DNA of 64,000 bases from Saxidomus purpurata (taxonomy: Eukaryota; Mollusca; Bivalvia; Venerida; Veneridae), in NCBI GenBank assembly GCA_022818135.1, contig JAFMSR010000001.1, positions 38,268,358 through 38,332,357 on the forward strand. The letters run 5' to 3'. Below, in pieces: positions 57,101 to 62,240 of the stretch. Under the pieces are notes generated by a model. It saw nothing but the letters and a program-made list of their open reading frames with translations. It made no database searches and had not been told where the DNA came from. Each line of letters opens with the position of its first letter. Position 1 is the stretch's first letter. The position numbers and the translations under genes are program-made.

Positions 57101-57788
57101 AAAAAAAAACCCACACTTTTGTTTCCTTGTGTTATCCCAGGTAATCATACAATTGCAATACTGTAATACATTCATGTAGAAGCCAATCTTTGGTTTGGGT
57201 CAGCGCGCTGTACTTAAAAACATGGGACTCCAAACATTTTCAGATGGGACTCCTATTTTTTATGACATAGGAGTCCTGGACTCCTACTTTCAAAATCCTA
57301 CAGAGAACCCTGTTAAATGAAATGACGTAACCGTGATTTCGCATGCTGGAAATTGTGCGAACTCCCCACAGTGGTTACTTCCCCTTACAGTATACAGTAA
57401 TAGAGCACAACCGCTGTGAGGAGTTAACACCTTATGCTTTTGCCCTATATATGCATTGCCTATTTTTCTATTGGATCATATAGAGCAAAGCTGGACCAAT
57501 AGTTTTATGTCCCAGGGTAAAATAAAGAGTTTGAATACCTGCACTTTGATTGACATGCTCCCTCATGATGTGCTCTTCATAGTCTAGATCACTCACTCCA
57601 TCAACTGGTAATGACAGGCAAACGTTATTTCTCCCATATCTACAAATGTACGAGCCGCCTTCCCTAGTGCAATGAAAATCTCTCAAATGCCGACAAAATT
57701 CTCGTGGAGATTTGAAATTGATTTTTTCTCTGCAAAAGTCACAACGACTCCAGTTGCCAGATGGAACTTTATTTTGAGGTTTTATCAT
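113..57788 (-). CDS. VPS54: VPS54, GARP complex vesicle-tethering subunit (22 coding exons, 3' end outside window)
   Basis: VPS54 joins VPS51, VPS52 and VPS53 in the GARP complex, which tethers endosome-derived vesicles at the trans-Golgi network. Coding exons in transcription order (high to low): 57788-57539, 53893-53610, 53153-53066, 52728-52694, 51553-51422, 51044-50902, 50254-50155, 48696-48554, 48240-48114, 47461-47354, 46954-46896, 45777-45681, 44937-44807, 43725-43593, 41321-41190, 39675-39626, 4767-4685, 4224-4189, 2016-1962, 1709-1604, 1038-951, 237-113. All have AG/GT borders, phases agree throughout and the sum is 835 codons. Recognised VPS54 stretches include [66 protein letters not shown] and [17 protein letters not shown]. 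The last exon seen encodes a segment ending FDQILK; roughly 120 C-terminal residues should lie left of the window. The giant exon 16-17 intron hosts the GRL array. Confidence 0.97.
2328..2912. repeat. Inverted-repeat element with 'gtttctcgtattctcaggg' ends
   Basis: Copies of GTTTCTCGTATTCTCAGGG at the left meet inverted copies at about 2680 and 2888. A foldback or MITE-like repeat in the VPS54 intron between exons 18 and 19. It has no gene. Confidence 0.65.
2921..3130 (+). repeat. Degenerate tRNA-related SINE
   Basis: A tRNA-like head (ggatcgattccc as a weak B box) is followed by 'gatgtgtccttgggg..aaaacac..gcctcag', the body motif also present in the clearer SINE at 17376. An 'agctatagcaatgaaaccattctggct' segment is duplicated. 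Old and eroded. Confidence 0.5.
3191..4013. mobile_element. TTAA-flanked inverted-repeat element carrying a tRNA-like sequence, 823 bp
   Basis: The ends GGTAGTACACCCCTAAT and ATTAGGGGTCTACTACC are imperfect inverted repeats, and both are bordered by TTAA. That target is typical of piggyBac-group elements (inference). At 3241-3320 lies a tRNA-like stretch with B box GGTTCGAATCC and a 3' end AGCCGGAACCA, closest in layout to a class II (Ser/Leu) tRNA but with a poor anticodon stem. There is no transposase. Confidence 0.7.
3241..3320 (+). other. tRNA-like relic (class II, Ser-like)
   Basis: An A-box-like GCCTAGGTTGTTAAGC, a long extra arm and a perfect B box GGTTCGAATCC are seen. The anticodon stem does not pair well, so it is unlikely to be a working tRNA gene. 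It sits inside the TTAA-flanked element. Confidence 0.45.
4685..4767 (-). CDS. VPS54: VPS54 coding exon 17, downstream border of the giant intron
   Basis: The acceptor is GTATTTTCAG before 4767 and the donor GTAAAG after 4685. The 83-nt exon encodes [17 protein letters not shown] and continues to SNT plus one base. It joins exon 16 at 39626 (phase 2) and exon 18 at 4224 (phase 1). This is the start of the VPS54 C-terminal domain region. Confidence 0.95.
5615..5902 (-). other. Unrecognised 95-codon frame in the giant intron
   Basis: The frame reads [20 protein letters not shown] and runs to a stop at 5615. Composition is protein-like (mixed charged and aromatic residues, no low complexity). 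I do not recognise a family, and no convincing splice acceptor or promoter is visible upstream. It could be a relic of a retrocopy or a lone exon. The flanking 5000-6060 shows nothing else. Confidence 0.2.
6079..7241. mobile_element. TA-flanked inverted-repeat element with internal long palindrome, 1163 bp
   Basis: The ends are CCGTATTTCCCCGCTTATAA and, on the right, CTTATAGGCGGGGAAATACGG, each next to TA. Inside, 6480-6690 and 6830-7045 are imperfect inverted copies (shared 'tgtgtattg..aattcggatattgatttttgt' and 'gacgtaattg' blocks), so the whole element can fold back twice. It has no transposase frame. It lies 300 bp upstream of GRL exon 1. The ends resemble non-autonomous pogo/Tigger-type elements (inference). 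Confidence 0.8.
7549..8558 (+). pseudogene. GRL variable exon 1 (TM1-TM6), broken by a one-base frameshift
   Basis: This is a gustatory-receptor-like long exon, the closest paralog of the exon at 13310 (shared KVEVIDS and [10 protein letters not shown], then [20 protein letters not shown]). The open frame runs 270 codons from ATG 7549 and covers the cytoplasmic N terminus, TM1 (~72-90), TM2 (~100-118), TM3 (~160-182) and TM4 (~203-232). One base is missing near 8348-8356 compared with the paralog, which gives a stop at 8359. Beyond it the other frame continues clean through the LDQDLGW motif, TM5 and TM6 to a normal donor, CATGAAGCT/GTAAGT, at 8558/8559. Everything else is intact. It is therefore either a very young pseudo-exon, a segregating null allele or a base-call error. 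It has no 3' exons of its own; the nearest are set A at 17098. Confidence 0.85.
8719..9022. mobile_element. Small inverted-repeat element (MITE-like), ~300 bp
   Basis: The left arm (taactaaaaatagaacatgg... gtagaaaaacacctttatg) returns inverted at 8962-9020. Arms are about 60 bp and the loop AT-rich. No coding capacity. It sits just 3' of the donor of GRL exon 1. Confidence 0.8.
9461..11965. mobile_element. 2.5-kb element with ~150-bp terminal inverted repeats
   Basis: The left end TACAACGCGTTGCAGTTGGC is repeated inverted at 11946-11965. Similarity continues inward through the 'cttacgtcac' and 'gttaactcctcccc' blocks. Internal sequence is mostly non-coding. A 68-codon frame at 11002-11208 contains [12 protein letters not shown], faintly like part of an OTU-type domain, but is too short to call. 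A relative of its 9828-9950 stretch occurs at 56038-56130. It separates GRL exons 1 and 2. Confidence 0.75.
13310..14323 (+). CDS. GRL variable exon 2 (TM1-TM6) of a gustatory-receptor-like channel
   Basis: The 338-codon open exon ends at the donor GAGTCA/GTAAGT. I chose ATG 13310 because it aligns with the ATG of the paralog at 7549; the frame is open further upstream but only to a GTG. Family marks are [18 protein letters not shown] in the N terminus, [12 protein letters not shown] before TM3, and [20 protein letters not shown] then GW before TM5. Six hydrophobic helices precede the donor. TM7 is absent and must come from spliced exons; none lies before the next variable exon, so set A at 17098 is the likely partner in phase 0. 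In Gr/GRL proteins TM1-6 carry the ligand pocket (family knowledge). Confidence 0.9.
14620..14683 (+). pseudogene. Fragment of a GRL variable exon (TM2 region)
   Basis: About 60 bp match the TM1-TM2 loop and TM2 start of variable exon 3 (16100-16165) almost base for base, with one base deleted (CTTTTTC against CTTTCTTC). It is 1.5 kb upstream of that exon, on the same strand, with no flanking GRL sequence. A partial local duplication or gene-conversion scar is likely. It cannot encode a receptor. Confidence 0.75.
14686..15594 (+). repeat. Pair of ~185-bp direct repeats upstream of GRL exon 3
   Basis: 14686-14873 and 15412-15594 share 'taatactactagtactatgacgt' followed by the same sequence to 'caaggatagaatta' with few differences. 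The intervening DNA has the end of a pogo-like repeat (gttcgttataagcagagtttactgta, ~14951) and two weak 110-bp copies of a 'ctgcaacaccttaatggatac' repeat. No gene is visible between the repeats. Confidence 0.85.
15853..16839 (+). CDS. GRL variable exon 3 (TM1-TM6), nearest to constant set A
   Basis: The 329-codon open exon runs from ATG 15853 ([12 protein letters not shown]) to the donor AATGAGTCT/GTAAGT at 16839/16840. An in-frame TTG lies nine bases upstream but is not favoured. It contains [32 protein letters not shown] and [19 protein letters not shown] followed by FGWYY. Hydrophobic segments for TM1-TM6 are present. It is followed 258 bp later by set A, so one transcript of 329+23+30+15 codons makes a complete 397-residue seven-TM receptor, within the usual 350-450 range of the family. 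It is a strongly diverged paralog of exons 1 and 2. Confidence 0.93.
17098..18129 (+). CDS. GRL constant exon set A (three short 3' exons: last loop and TM7)
   Basis: Exons 17098-17166 (23 codons, [20 protein letters not shown]...), 17715-17804 (30 codons, [19 protein letters not shown] then [11 protein letters not shown]) and 18082-18129 ([15 protein letters not shown], stop). All introns are phase 0, with TTTCAG-type acceptors and GTAAAA or GTGAGT donors. The string [25 protein letters not shown] is the diagnostic C terminus of insect gustatory receptors, where it reads TYhhhhhQF; here QF is replaced by TL. Three phase-0 introns near the C terminus are also the ancestral Gr/GRL pattern (family knowledge). 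A SINE (17376-17590) sits in the first intron. AATAAA signals lie at 18484 and 18913. Confidence 0.93.
17376..17590 (+). mobile_element. tRNA-derived SINE in the first intron of GRL constant set A
   Basis: The tRNA-like head GGTGGATAGGGCATTTGCC has a B-box-like CTGGGTTCAAATTG. The body motif 'tgtgtccttgggcaaagacac...cctcagtccacccagttgtaaatgggt' is a conserved SINE body seen in many invertebrates. It ends near an 'aataaa'. Confidence 0.75.
18130..19019 (+). other. Probable 3' UTR of the set A unit, then no further gene
   Basis: It follows the set A stop codon and has AATAAA at 18484 and 18913. An inverted pair 'tcctgagagtcccttctg'/'tctgacagtcccctctg' lies in 18187-18275. No other coding signal is seen. 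Confidence 0.5.
19090..19855. repeat. Tandem array of ~170-bp units with the 'gtgaccttgacctttgaggtag' motif
   Basis: About five diverged units, marked by 'ttcaatgcatgacaaagttac' near 19116, 19261, 19432, 19603 and 19772. This family is also the type seen at 42590-43490. Non-coding. Confidence 0.85.
20764..21817. mobile_element. Repeat element 'aacaagagggccaagatggccc ... ccaggtgagct', copy 1
   Basis: The start carries 'tatcgctcacctt' and the end 'agccaggtgagct', so the termini pair as short inverted repeats. Internally there are three ~177-bp tandem units containing GGGGTCAATTTTGACCCGGGG palindromes. A second copy is at 39907-41030. The right end carries 'gacggacgacggac', common in clam repeats. 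No protein is encoded. A smaller element has inserted at 21207. Confidence 0.8.
21207..21438. mobile_element. 232-bp TA-flanked MITE nested inside another repeat
   Basis: The ends CACTCAACAGGTTTAGAAACGC and GCGTTTCTAATATCGGTTAAGTG are imperfect inverted repeats, each next to TA. The sister repeat at 39907-41030 lacks it and reads straight through (tatataagcctatg), which gives an empty site. Mariner-like ends (inference). Confidence 0.85.
22264..23035. mobile_element. TA-flanked inverted-repeat element (pogo/Tigger-like ends), 772 bp
   Basis: The left end is CACTGCACCCTCGTTATAAC and the right end is its imperfect complement, ending GTTATAACGAGGTTGCAGTG. Both are flanked by TA. Tandem units 2 and 3 show the uninterrupted site (gtatttcttcccag at ~29942), so insertion with a TA duplication followed the tandem duplication. 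It has no transposase frame; it is non-autonomous. The superfamily is inferred from the ends. Confidence 0.85.
23203..23265. repeat. CT-dinucleotide microsatellite
   Basis: Pure to slightly interrupted (CT)n tract; equivalent tracts occur in the sister units at about 26658-26730 and 30083-30152. Short frames rich in RE or LS read from these tracts are not genes. Confidence 0.95.
24213..25244 (+). CDS. GRL variable exon 4 (TM1-TM6), tandem copy 1
   Basis: The 344-codon open exon begins [16 protein letters not shown]; a second in-frame ATG lies at 24234. It ends at the donor AATGAAGCT/GTAAGT (25244/25245). Approximate helices: TM1 81-100, TM2 107-127, TM3 168-190, TM4 210-238, TM5 285-308, TM6 315-340. 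Family marks are [18 protein letters not shown] (39-56), [12 protein letters not shown] (134-145) and [18 protein letters not shown] then FGW before TM5. It is near-identical to the exons at 27644 and 31061, including several hundred bases upstream. The frame stays open 61 codons past the donor and ends beside an AATAAA, so a read-through isoform without TM7 is conceivable. Likely splice partner: set B at 37671. Confidence 0.92.
25245..27643. other. Spacer between GRL exons 4 and 5
   Basis: It holds an intron-like start after the donor, a 61-codon read-through with AATAAA at about 25430, a conserved downstream block (25440-26330), the start of unit 2 with a CT microsatellite, and the conserved 5' flank of exon 5. 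No TM7-type exon is present. The matching spacer 28676-31060 has the same content. Confidence 0.8.
27644..28675 (+). CDS. GRL variable exon 5 (TM1-TM6), tandem copy 2
   Basis: The 344-codon open exon is a near-identical paralog of the exon at 24213, 3431 bp downstream, with the same start, motifs and donor (GAAGCT/GTAAGT). Replacements are scattered (for example R163W, V181I, R239Q and R268H in copy-1 numbering) and cluster in TM3-TM4 and the following loop. The H in place of R in the otherwise conserved VRLLH motif is unusual. Like copy 1 it is open 61 codons past the donor with AATAAA overlapping the stop. It has no local TM7 exons; set B is the expected partner. Confidence 0.92.
31061..32095 (+). 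CDS. GRL variable exon 6 (TM1-TM6), tandem copy 3
   Basis: The 345-codon open exon is the third tandem copy, 3417 bp after the second. It has one extra codon (SSD for LE before MCKQNGCK) and restores the cysteine of the [14 protein letters not shown] motif, which reads S in copies 1 and 2. The donor is GAAGCT/GTAAGT at 32095/32096. The frame past the donor closes after 19 codons, unlike the other two copies. Similarity to copies 1 and 2 fades soon after the donor, which marks the right edge of the duplication. The likely partner is set B. Confidence 0.92.
32902..33214. repeat. 41-bp minisatellite upstream of GRL exon 7
   Basis: About eight copies of 'gtgctgatggtaccagcagt' followed by 'ggaatcctaacagacatctat', nearly identical except for one shortened pair near 33021-33065. 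The rest of 32200-34158 shows no gene and no TM7-type exon. Confidence 0.95.
34159..35184 (+). CDS. GRL variable exon 7 (TM1-TM6)
   Basis: The 342-codon open exon runs from ATG 34159 ([12 protein letters not shown]; a second ATG is at 34168) to the donor AACGAAGCT/GTAAGT. It contains [20 protein letters not shown], the [13 protein letters not shown] variant of the pre-TM3 motif, and [20 protein letters not shown] then W before TM5. Six hydrophobic helices are evident. It diverges from copies 4-6 along its whole length. A 41-bp minisatellite lies about 1 kb upstream. No TM7 exons occur before the next variable exon, so set B is the expected partner. Confidence 0.92.
36163..37173 (+). CDS. GRL variable exon 8 (TM1-TM6), most diverged and nearest to constant set B
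   Basis: The 337-codon open exon ([14 protein letters not shown]...) ends at the donor CATGAAGCA/GTAAGA. It is the most diverged member: the N-terminal block reads [16 protein letters not shown], the pre-TM3 block [13 protein letters not shown], and the pre-TM5 block [18 protein letters not shown], so the usual GW is replaced by KY. With set B 498 bp downstream it gives a complete receptor of 337+23+30+15 = 405 residues. Position and divergence suggest that it and set B are the founding gene of the second unit (inference). Confidence 0.92.
37671..38375 (+). CDS. GRL constant exon set B (three short 3' exons: last loop and TM7)
   Basis: Exons 37671-37739 ([20 protein letters not shown]...), 38070-38159 ([19 protein letters not shown] then [11 protein letters not shown]) and 38328-38375 ([15 protein letters not shown], stop). 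Phases, lengths (69, 90, 48 nt) and motifs are identical to set A. The two sets differ at only seven residues. Acceptors are TTTTCAG or TTTCAG; donors are GTAAGA and GTGAGT. The tail carries the Gr-family TY motif. AATAAA at 38539 is a candidate polyadenylation signal. Conservation of the sets next to highly diverged variable exons is what a shared constant region would show. Confidence 0.93.
39626..39675 (-). CDS. VPS54: VPS54 coding exon 16 (50 nt), upstream border of the giant intron
   Basis: The acceptor is TTTTTTCAG and the donor GTAAATT. It encodes [16 protein letters not shown] plus two bases (AG). Those bases join to T at 4767 to restore serine and continue as [14 protein letters not shown], matching vertebrate VPS54 across the junction. 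This proves that the next exon is 34.86 kb away and that the GRL array is intronic. The exon is too short for an ORF finder and was located by conservation. Confidence 0.95.
39907..41030. mobile_element. Repeat element 'aacaagagggccaagatggccc ... ccaggtgagct', copy 2
   Basis: This has the same termini as 20764-21817 but with about five internal ~177-bp units and no nested MITE. It lies in the VPS54 intron between exons 15 and 16. It interrupts a 41-bp tandem repeat (agtcacctcaaaatccttaa...) that resumes at 41031-41160. Confidence 0.8.
41470..42078. repeat. Pyrimidine-rich minisatellite (ctcccactcctaccat units)
   Basis: Roughly 600 bp of interleaved ~19- and ~33-bp units on one-sided C/T sequence, 150 bp upstream (gene strand) of VPS54 exon 15. 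Its complement is open for 181 codons of [10 protein letters not shown] repeats; this is a composition artefact, not a gene. Confidence 0.95.
42590..43495. repeat. Tandem array of ~145-bp units ('gaccttgacctttgacctag')
   Basis: About six diverged units, each with 'cccctgtgaccttgacctttgacct', 'catggaccatgcacaacta', and 'gtgaagtatcat..aattctgacca'. A related three-unit block occurs at 46020-46550; both blocks start with the same 'actagaac..tcactgaagg' leader. It is in the VPS54 intron between exons 14 and 15. Confidence 0.85.
43593..43725 (-). CDS. VPS54: VPS54 coding exon 14, whose acceptor lies inside a minisatellite
   Basis: The 133-nt exon encodes [18 protein letters not shown] and then the conserved region matching vertebrate 'ASDICHDRAVKFLMSRAK'. 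The acceptor TATTGTAG and the first ~20 exon bases form the first unit of a 61-bp tandem repeat that continues upstream on the gene strand to about 44450. The intron therefore holds roughly eleven further near-copies of this splice acceptor. The donor is GTAAGA after 43593. This exon is the correct one because it alone continues into conserved coding sequence and a donor. Confidence 0.93.
43703..44450. repeat. 61-bp minisatellite that begins inside VPS54 exon 14
   Basis: About twelve units. On the gene strand each unit contains TATATTGTAG followed by AAGTGAAGATGTAGA, i.e. a copy of the exon-14 acceptor and its first coding bases. The first unit overlaps the true exon end (43703-43725). Confidence 0.93.
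46020..46550. repeat. Three-unit block of the 'gaccttgacctttgacct' repeat
   Basis: Related to 42590-43495, with the same leader and with 'gacagacggacatactgaatcc' at the right end. Non-coding, in the VPS54 intron between exons 11 and 12. Confidence 0.75.
47800..47975 (-). mobile_element. tRNA-derived SINE with conserved central domain
   Basis: On the minus strand the head reads GGGGAGCGTCGGTTTAGAGG, with B box GGGTTCGAGCCCC. A central motif 'catatgactccggtactggtttttccaggaagccgactggagagtg' follows. It resembles bivalve tRNA-derived SINEs with a shared central domain (RUDI-type; inference from memory). It lies in the VPS54 intron between exons 9 and 10. Confidence 0.75.
49016..50110. repeat. 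Diverged repeat block riddled with long G homopolymers
   Basis: About five ragged copies of a ~230-bp repeat ('aataactctaaaagtaggcaagg...cactgcacttcctaccaatgtg', relatives at 20640 and 21830) are interrupted by runs of 10 to over 30 G. The runs vary between copies and break the repeat, so base quality here is doubtful. Glycine- or proline-rich frames across it are not genes. Confidence 0.8.
53610..53893 (-). CDS. VPS54: VPS54 coding exon 2 (conserved N-terminal signature)
   Basis: The acceptor is TTTGCAG before 53893 and the donor GTAAGT after 53610. The 284-nt exon carries the family's most recognisable N-terminal stretch, [20 protein letters not shown] followed by [12 protein letters not shown]. 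This region precedes the coiled coil that assembles with the other GARP subunits (family knowledge). An ATG at 53888 inside this exon could serve a shorter isoform that lacks the Cys/His module; nothing in the sequence shows it is used. Confidence 0.95.
56476..57092. mobile_element. TA-flanked inverted-repeat element, 617 bp
   Basis: The ends CTGGCATGAGACCAGTTTCC and GGAAACTGGCCTCATACCAG are inverted repeats next to TA. A third 'gtcggaaactggtcctgtacc' copy is at 56871. No transposase. It lies in VPS54 intron 1. Confidence 0.82.
57539..57788 (-). CDS. VPS54: VPS54 first coding exon with Cys/His (zinc-finger-like) module
   Basis: It encodes residues 1-83 plus one base. An in-frame stop (TAA) lies nine bases upstream of the ATG at 57788, which supports this start if no upstream exon is spliced in between. 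Two Cys/His groupings are visible: C16-x2-C19-x14-H34-x4-H39 and C49-x7-C57-x15-H73-x4-H78. Both fit C2H2-type zinc binding, though the second has wider cysteine spacing. As I recall it, human VPS54 lacks this N-terminal module and starts closer to the [12 protein letters not shown] motif. The donor is GTATTC at 57538, and the join to 53893 keeps frame. Confidence 0.9.
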
Positions 57789-58828
57789 TGTCAGTTACAT
57801 ACTCTGGTTATTTCTAAATAAAATGAAATTGTGTTCGTTCTGTGTGATGCCGTAAAAACACAGAAATATTTTACTTTAACCACTAACAAATCCCCGGAAA
57901 CGTAGCACATCTCAGCAAGGTGAAGGTTATAATGACGGTGTCGATATTTTATGGTACACTGCAAAATGATCCGGAAAGCAGGTGCGGCTCTGCGCGAACT
58001 CAGCGGTAACTTCCCCCTACTTTTTACAGTACCTACAGCTATCACACAAAACAATACCTTGTTTTAAAAAATAATTAACGAAAATGTCAGAATTTTTTTT
58101 TAAATTTCGCGGGAGATATAACTTAAACTTTCTATCGAAAAAGAAGGCACTGTACTGTATGCCTACAGTATGGACATTTAACGGCGATATTGTGCAGTTT
58201 TGTAAAACTGTGCGCGATTGTCTGAAATTATTTTGACTTAAACGATATTCGAATTAAGACGAACCCGCTCTTTAGAAGACTTTTTTGTACGTGAAATTAC
58301 AGTGTCTGTAATATACGCACCCTGAATTAAATAAGTGTAACTTAAACAATACTGGTAGGAACATTTGCTCTAATATGGGCAAAGCTCGAAGCGCCCTTCG
58401 GGCGAAGCCCGACCATAGGTAATTAGTAACGAGTAATTAATTGAATACTAAACGCAATTACATAAGTGATTTGTCACATACCTATCCAACATTTGAAAGT
58501 GTCGACTCCTGGACGATACGATAACATACTTATAACGCTGCACCGTCGATAAACTTCAGCTGCAAATGACATCACTTATCAAAAGAAATTGTGACGTCAT
58601 TAAATGTCAGCCATTTTTGTTTTGAGAAAACGCAAGACTTTTCCATTAAACGCAGGTTTGAACTTTGGAAATGTAAAGATATTCTAATTATACACATTCC
58701 TAAAGTTTGATGCTCTTTCTTGTGGCGCCATAAGAAGTACCATTTCTTTCAGCAGTCAACACTTTGATTCATGTTTCAATGGATATGCGATACCAATATT
58801 TTTCGTAACTTGAACCGTTTTTGCGGGG
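57789..58828. other. VPS54 upstream region
   Basis: It contains several CpG-bearing patches (57890-58010, 58370-58410) but no clear TATA box. A short 'gcgaactc..gcggtaacttcccc' block resembles 57355-57385 in intron 1. The VPS54 transcription start should lie here; I cannot place it. No other gene is seen. Confidence 0.4.
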
Positions 58829-58908
58829 CAGGTGTAAACGGCGGATCCGGCGGATCCGGATCCGGATCCAATATAGATTATATAGGGTAAACAAGAGGGT
58901 GTTACGGA

Positions 58909-59725
58909 TCCACTCATAATTTTTTTATTTGTTAATATTTTGAAATAATTTGAGCACTAAATAAAAGCTGAATGTTACAGCTTTGTGTACATGTATAATT
59001 TTGACATGTTTGGCGGATGAAAATATGTATGTTTTAATATCAAATATGGACGATCATTTCAGATTTCAGACCACCCAGGTTAAAAAAAATGGGTATCGCG
59101 GATACATTCATAACTTATTTATTTATGAACAAATTGAAATAATTTGGGTACCAAATAAAAACTGAATGTTACAGCTTTGTGTACATGTATAATTATGATG
59201 TATTTGGCGGATAACAATATGTATGTTGTAATATCAAAATTGAACGATCAGTCCAGATTTCATATCATCCAGGTTTAAAAAATGGGTATCTCGGATACAT
59301 TCATAACTTATTTATTTGTTTATATTTTGAAATAATTTGAGCACTAAATAAAAGCTGCATGTTACAGCTTTGTGTACATGTATAATTATGATATATTTGG
59401 CGAATGAAAATATGTATGTTTTAATATCAAAAATGAACGATCATTTCAGATTTCAGATCATCCAGGTTAAAAAAATGGGTATCGCGGATACATTTATAAC
59501 TTATTTATTTATTAACAAATTGAAATAATTTGGGTACCAAATAAAAACTGAATGTTACAGCTTTGTGTACATGTATAATTATGATATATTTGGCGGATGA
59601 CAATATGTATGTTTTAATATCAAAATTGAACGATCAGTCCAGATTTCATATCATCCATGTTTAAAAAATGGGTATCTCGGATACATTCATAACTTATTTA
59701 TTTGTTTATATTTTGAAATAATAAA
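58909..59725. repeat. ~186-bp tandem repeat inside the large element
   Basis: More than four units, each with 'aaataaaagctgaatgttacagctttgtgtacatg' and 'gggtatcgcggatacattcataacttattt'. Two subtypes alternate ('tttgaaataatttgagcac' and 'attgaaataatttgggtac'), so the amplified unit may be a dimer. Confidence 0.9.
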
Positions 59726-60011
59726 ACACGTGTCAACCACAGGTGTTGTTTATTGTCATGGGGTACATATCGTTTATTGAATTTGAGGACGTCGGCAGAT
59801 CATACGCACGTGTCATGAAATGAATTCTACATTAACTACAAACGGCAAGATTACAAAAAGATAAAATAAGTATATTATGAGAAAAAAGATAGAAATAAGC
59901 ATACATTGACAATCAGTTACAATCTCAAACTTTCATATAATTTTAACTTCAATACTAAAAATACGAGTGAGATAATGAGAAAATTTACTCCAACTGCTTA
60001 ACGGGAGACAC

Positions 60012-60270
60012 TCAAAATCCCCTTGGTCATAATCCCCTTGGTCCAAAAATGGCATAGTAGTCATAATCCCCTTGATGGATTTTACATTTTAATTTCAAAA
60101 AATTTAATTTTTTTCAATCATTCCCTATAGTAAAGTTAAACTAGAGATGAAAAAAACATTTAGTAATTTTTTTATTCAATATAGGCTTTTCCACTTGTAA
60201 AATTCATCAAGGGGATTATGACTACTTTGCCATTTTTGGACCAAGGGGATTATGACCAAGGGGATTTTGA
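60012..60270. mobile_element. 259-bp foldback element nested in the large element
   Basis: Arms of about 80 bp start TCAAAATCCCCTTGGTCATA and return inverted, ending at GGGGATTTTGA (60270). The loop is AT-rich. No clear target duplication and no coding capacity. Confidence 0.85.
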
Positions 60271-61989
60271 AGTACACTCCTGCATAACATGTTTGAACTA
60301 GGAAGACACACACAATACGATTTCATATATGCCGAGACTGTATTAAAAAATGAAAAATAATGGTAAAATAAAGTATTTAGGCATAAACATATCTAAGAAT
60401 GGCCATTGGCACCGAACCAAAATAATTAATAATTTAACAGTTACTGCTTTGAAGGTTCACATCAGGATAACCAAAATTGTTGTTTTTAGCGCGAGCCAAC
60501 TGCGATATTGCAATTTTTAACTAGAAACTAAGGACATTCATACAGACATACACTCAACAAAATTCCTAAACGGTCACTTCAATAATAAGCTAAATATTTA
60601 TTATTTACTTACTCAATTAATTCGGATTTACCTACTAATTTAATTATCAAGTTATTTCACCACAAGGTTCATCCTATACTGACGTATGGATCCGAAATAT
60701 TTGGTTTTATAAATATCCCTTTTAATAAATAATTGCAATAATTAATAAATGCTAGAGAAAATCCATTTCTTTTTCTAACAACAACCACGGTACCAACGTA
60801 TGCAAACGGGGGCTTTAATACTCATTAATTACAATATGAAAATAAATTGATACATAATTTAACAAAGAAAGTTTGTCGAGCATACTCCTGTCCCTTATCG
60901 TAAAAGGTGTTGAATGCTGATTGGTAATAAACAGTCGATTACAATATACAATCAAACGCGGGCAACAATAAGTGCCATTTTTACACTAAAAAACACACTT
61001 TGAAAGTTACAAATATTTTATTTTATAACTCCGGAGAAAAATGTTTAATCTAAAAACACTAAACACTGCACTTAAAGACAAATATGCAGAAACACGTTTT
61101 GATTATCAGTATTAAAAAAGAAGTGAGAAGAAAATACCTAAACTAACTTTTATTACAGGTGCTTCTAAGGACAAAATAATTAATAAATCGATAATCACTT
61201 CATGATAGGTAATCTACTCACTGTATTTATTTACAGCAGAAAGCAAGTAACTGTACTAATAATAAACACCTCAGCAGGACTTACCCTGGCAACGACTCCA
61301 TATTCTTCATGACGTGTTATCTTCCCACATCTAGTCAGGTCAAGCTTATACGATACAGGGCATAACAAAAATCTATGAATCACATGAAAGACTTTCTTTA
61401 ATTAGAATTCAAGTTCTTTTCCTTTACATATAAGGATTACCATATAAGTAACACATATATTGCCCTTCCTTCAAATCAGACACACTCCACTATAGCCAAG
61501 TAAAAACGCTTATATACTGTAACAATAAATGAGTGCGAAAAAATAAAAATATAAAAATTACCTTGTACTAAACTAGTTCTCTTCTTAGCAGACAGAAAAC
61601 AATCTTAGATGATTATAGATCTATATTATCAGTTTCTGGTAGGATAGTCAAAATGATTCAAAACGTTTTCAGTAGAAATACAATGTTCCAAGTATAATTA
61701 TTTGTAGGAATATAAATCAGCGGCCGACTTTCTATCCCTTTAATAATCTCTTATTTCATGAACAAAAATCAAAAATCATTTCAAAAGTTCAATATTATTT
61801 TCAGAAAACAAAACTTTCTAAGTTTCTAAATAGAGTATATAAGAAAAGTGCTACAAGCCCTTGAACGGCCTCATTCCAAAAAAAAAAAAAAAAAAATCAG
61901 AAAATTAGAGGGTGAATATTAGAAAGTGGTGATCATGAAATTATTTGAGCCAATAACAATTTAATTTTGATAACTGGTTTCAGAGAAAT

Positions 61990-62240
61990 ATAATTTTAAT
62001 GTTTTTATATTGAATATAGAAAATAACAATTAAAGGGCAATAACTCTGGAGATACTTATCCAATCTTGACGAAAGTTGTGTGCGCACCGCGGCATTATGC
62101 TCACTTATTTTAAGTTTCATGAAATTATAGCCATGCATTTGTTCTTGAGTTATGACTCCGGATGGACGGACGGACGGATGGAGTCCGACGGACAACGCCA
62201 AAACACTATCCCTCCACCTTTGGCAGGGGATAAAAACACC
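61990..62240. repeat. Clam-type 'gggcaataactctgg...ggacggacggacgg...ggcaggggata' repeat
   Basis: It ends in a short hairpin (cctccacctttggcagggg). The same tail type is seen at 21935-21999. An A-homopolymer lies upstream at 61879-61896. Non-coding. Confidence 0.7.

Noticed and set aside
56818..57114. 98-codon frame in VPS54 intron 1
   Set aside because: It lies over the end of a TA-flanked inverted-repeat element and has no recognisable domain.
57791..58054. 87-codon minus-strand frame directly upstream of VPS54
   Set aside because: No recognisable family, overlaps the presumed promoter/5' UTR and is stopped before the VPS54 ATG.
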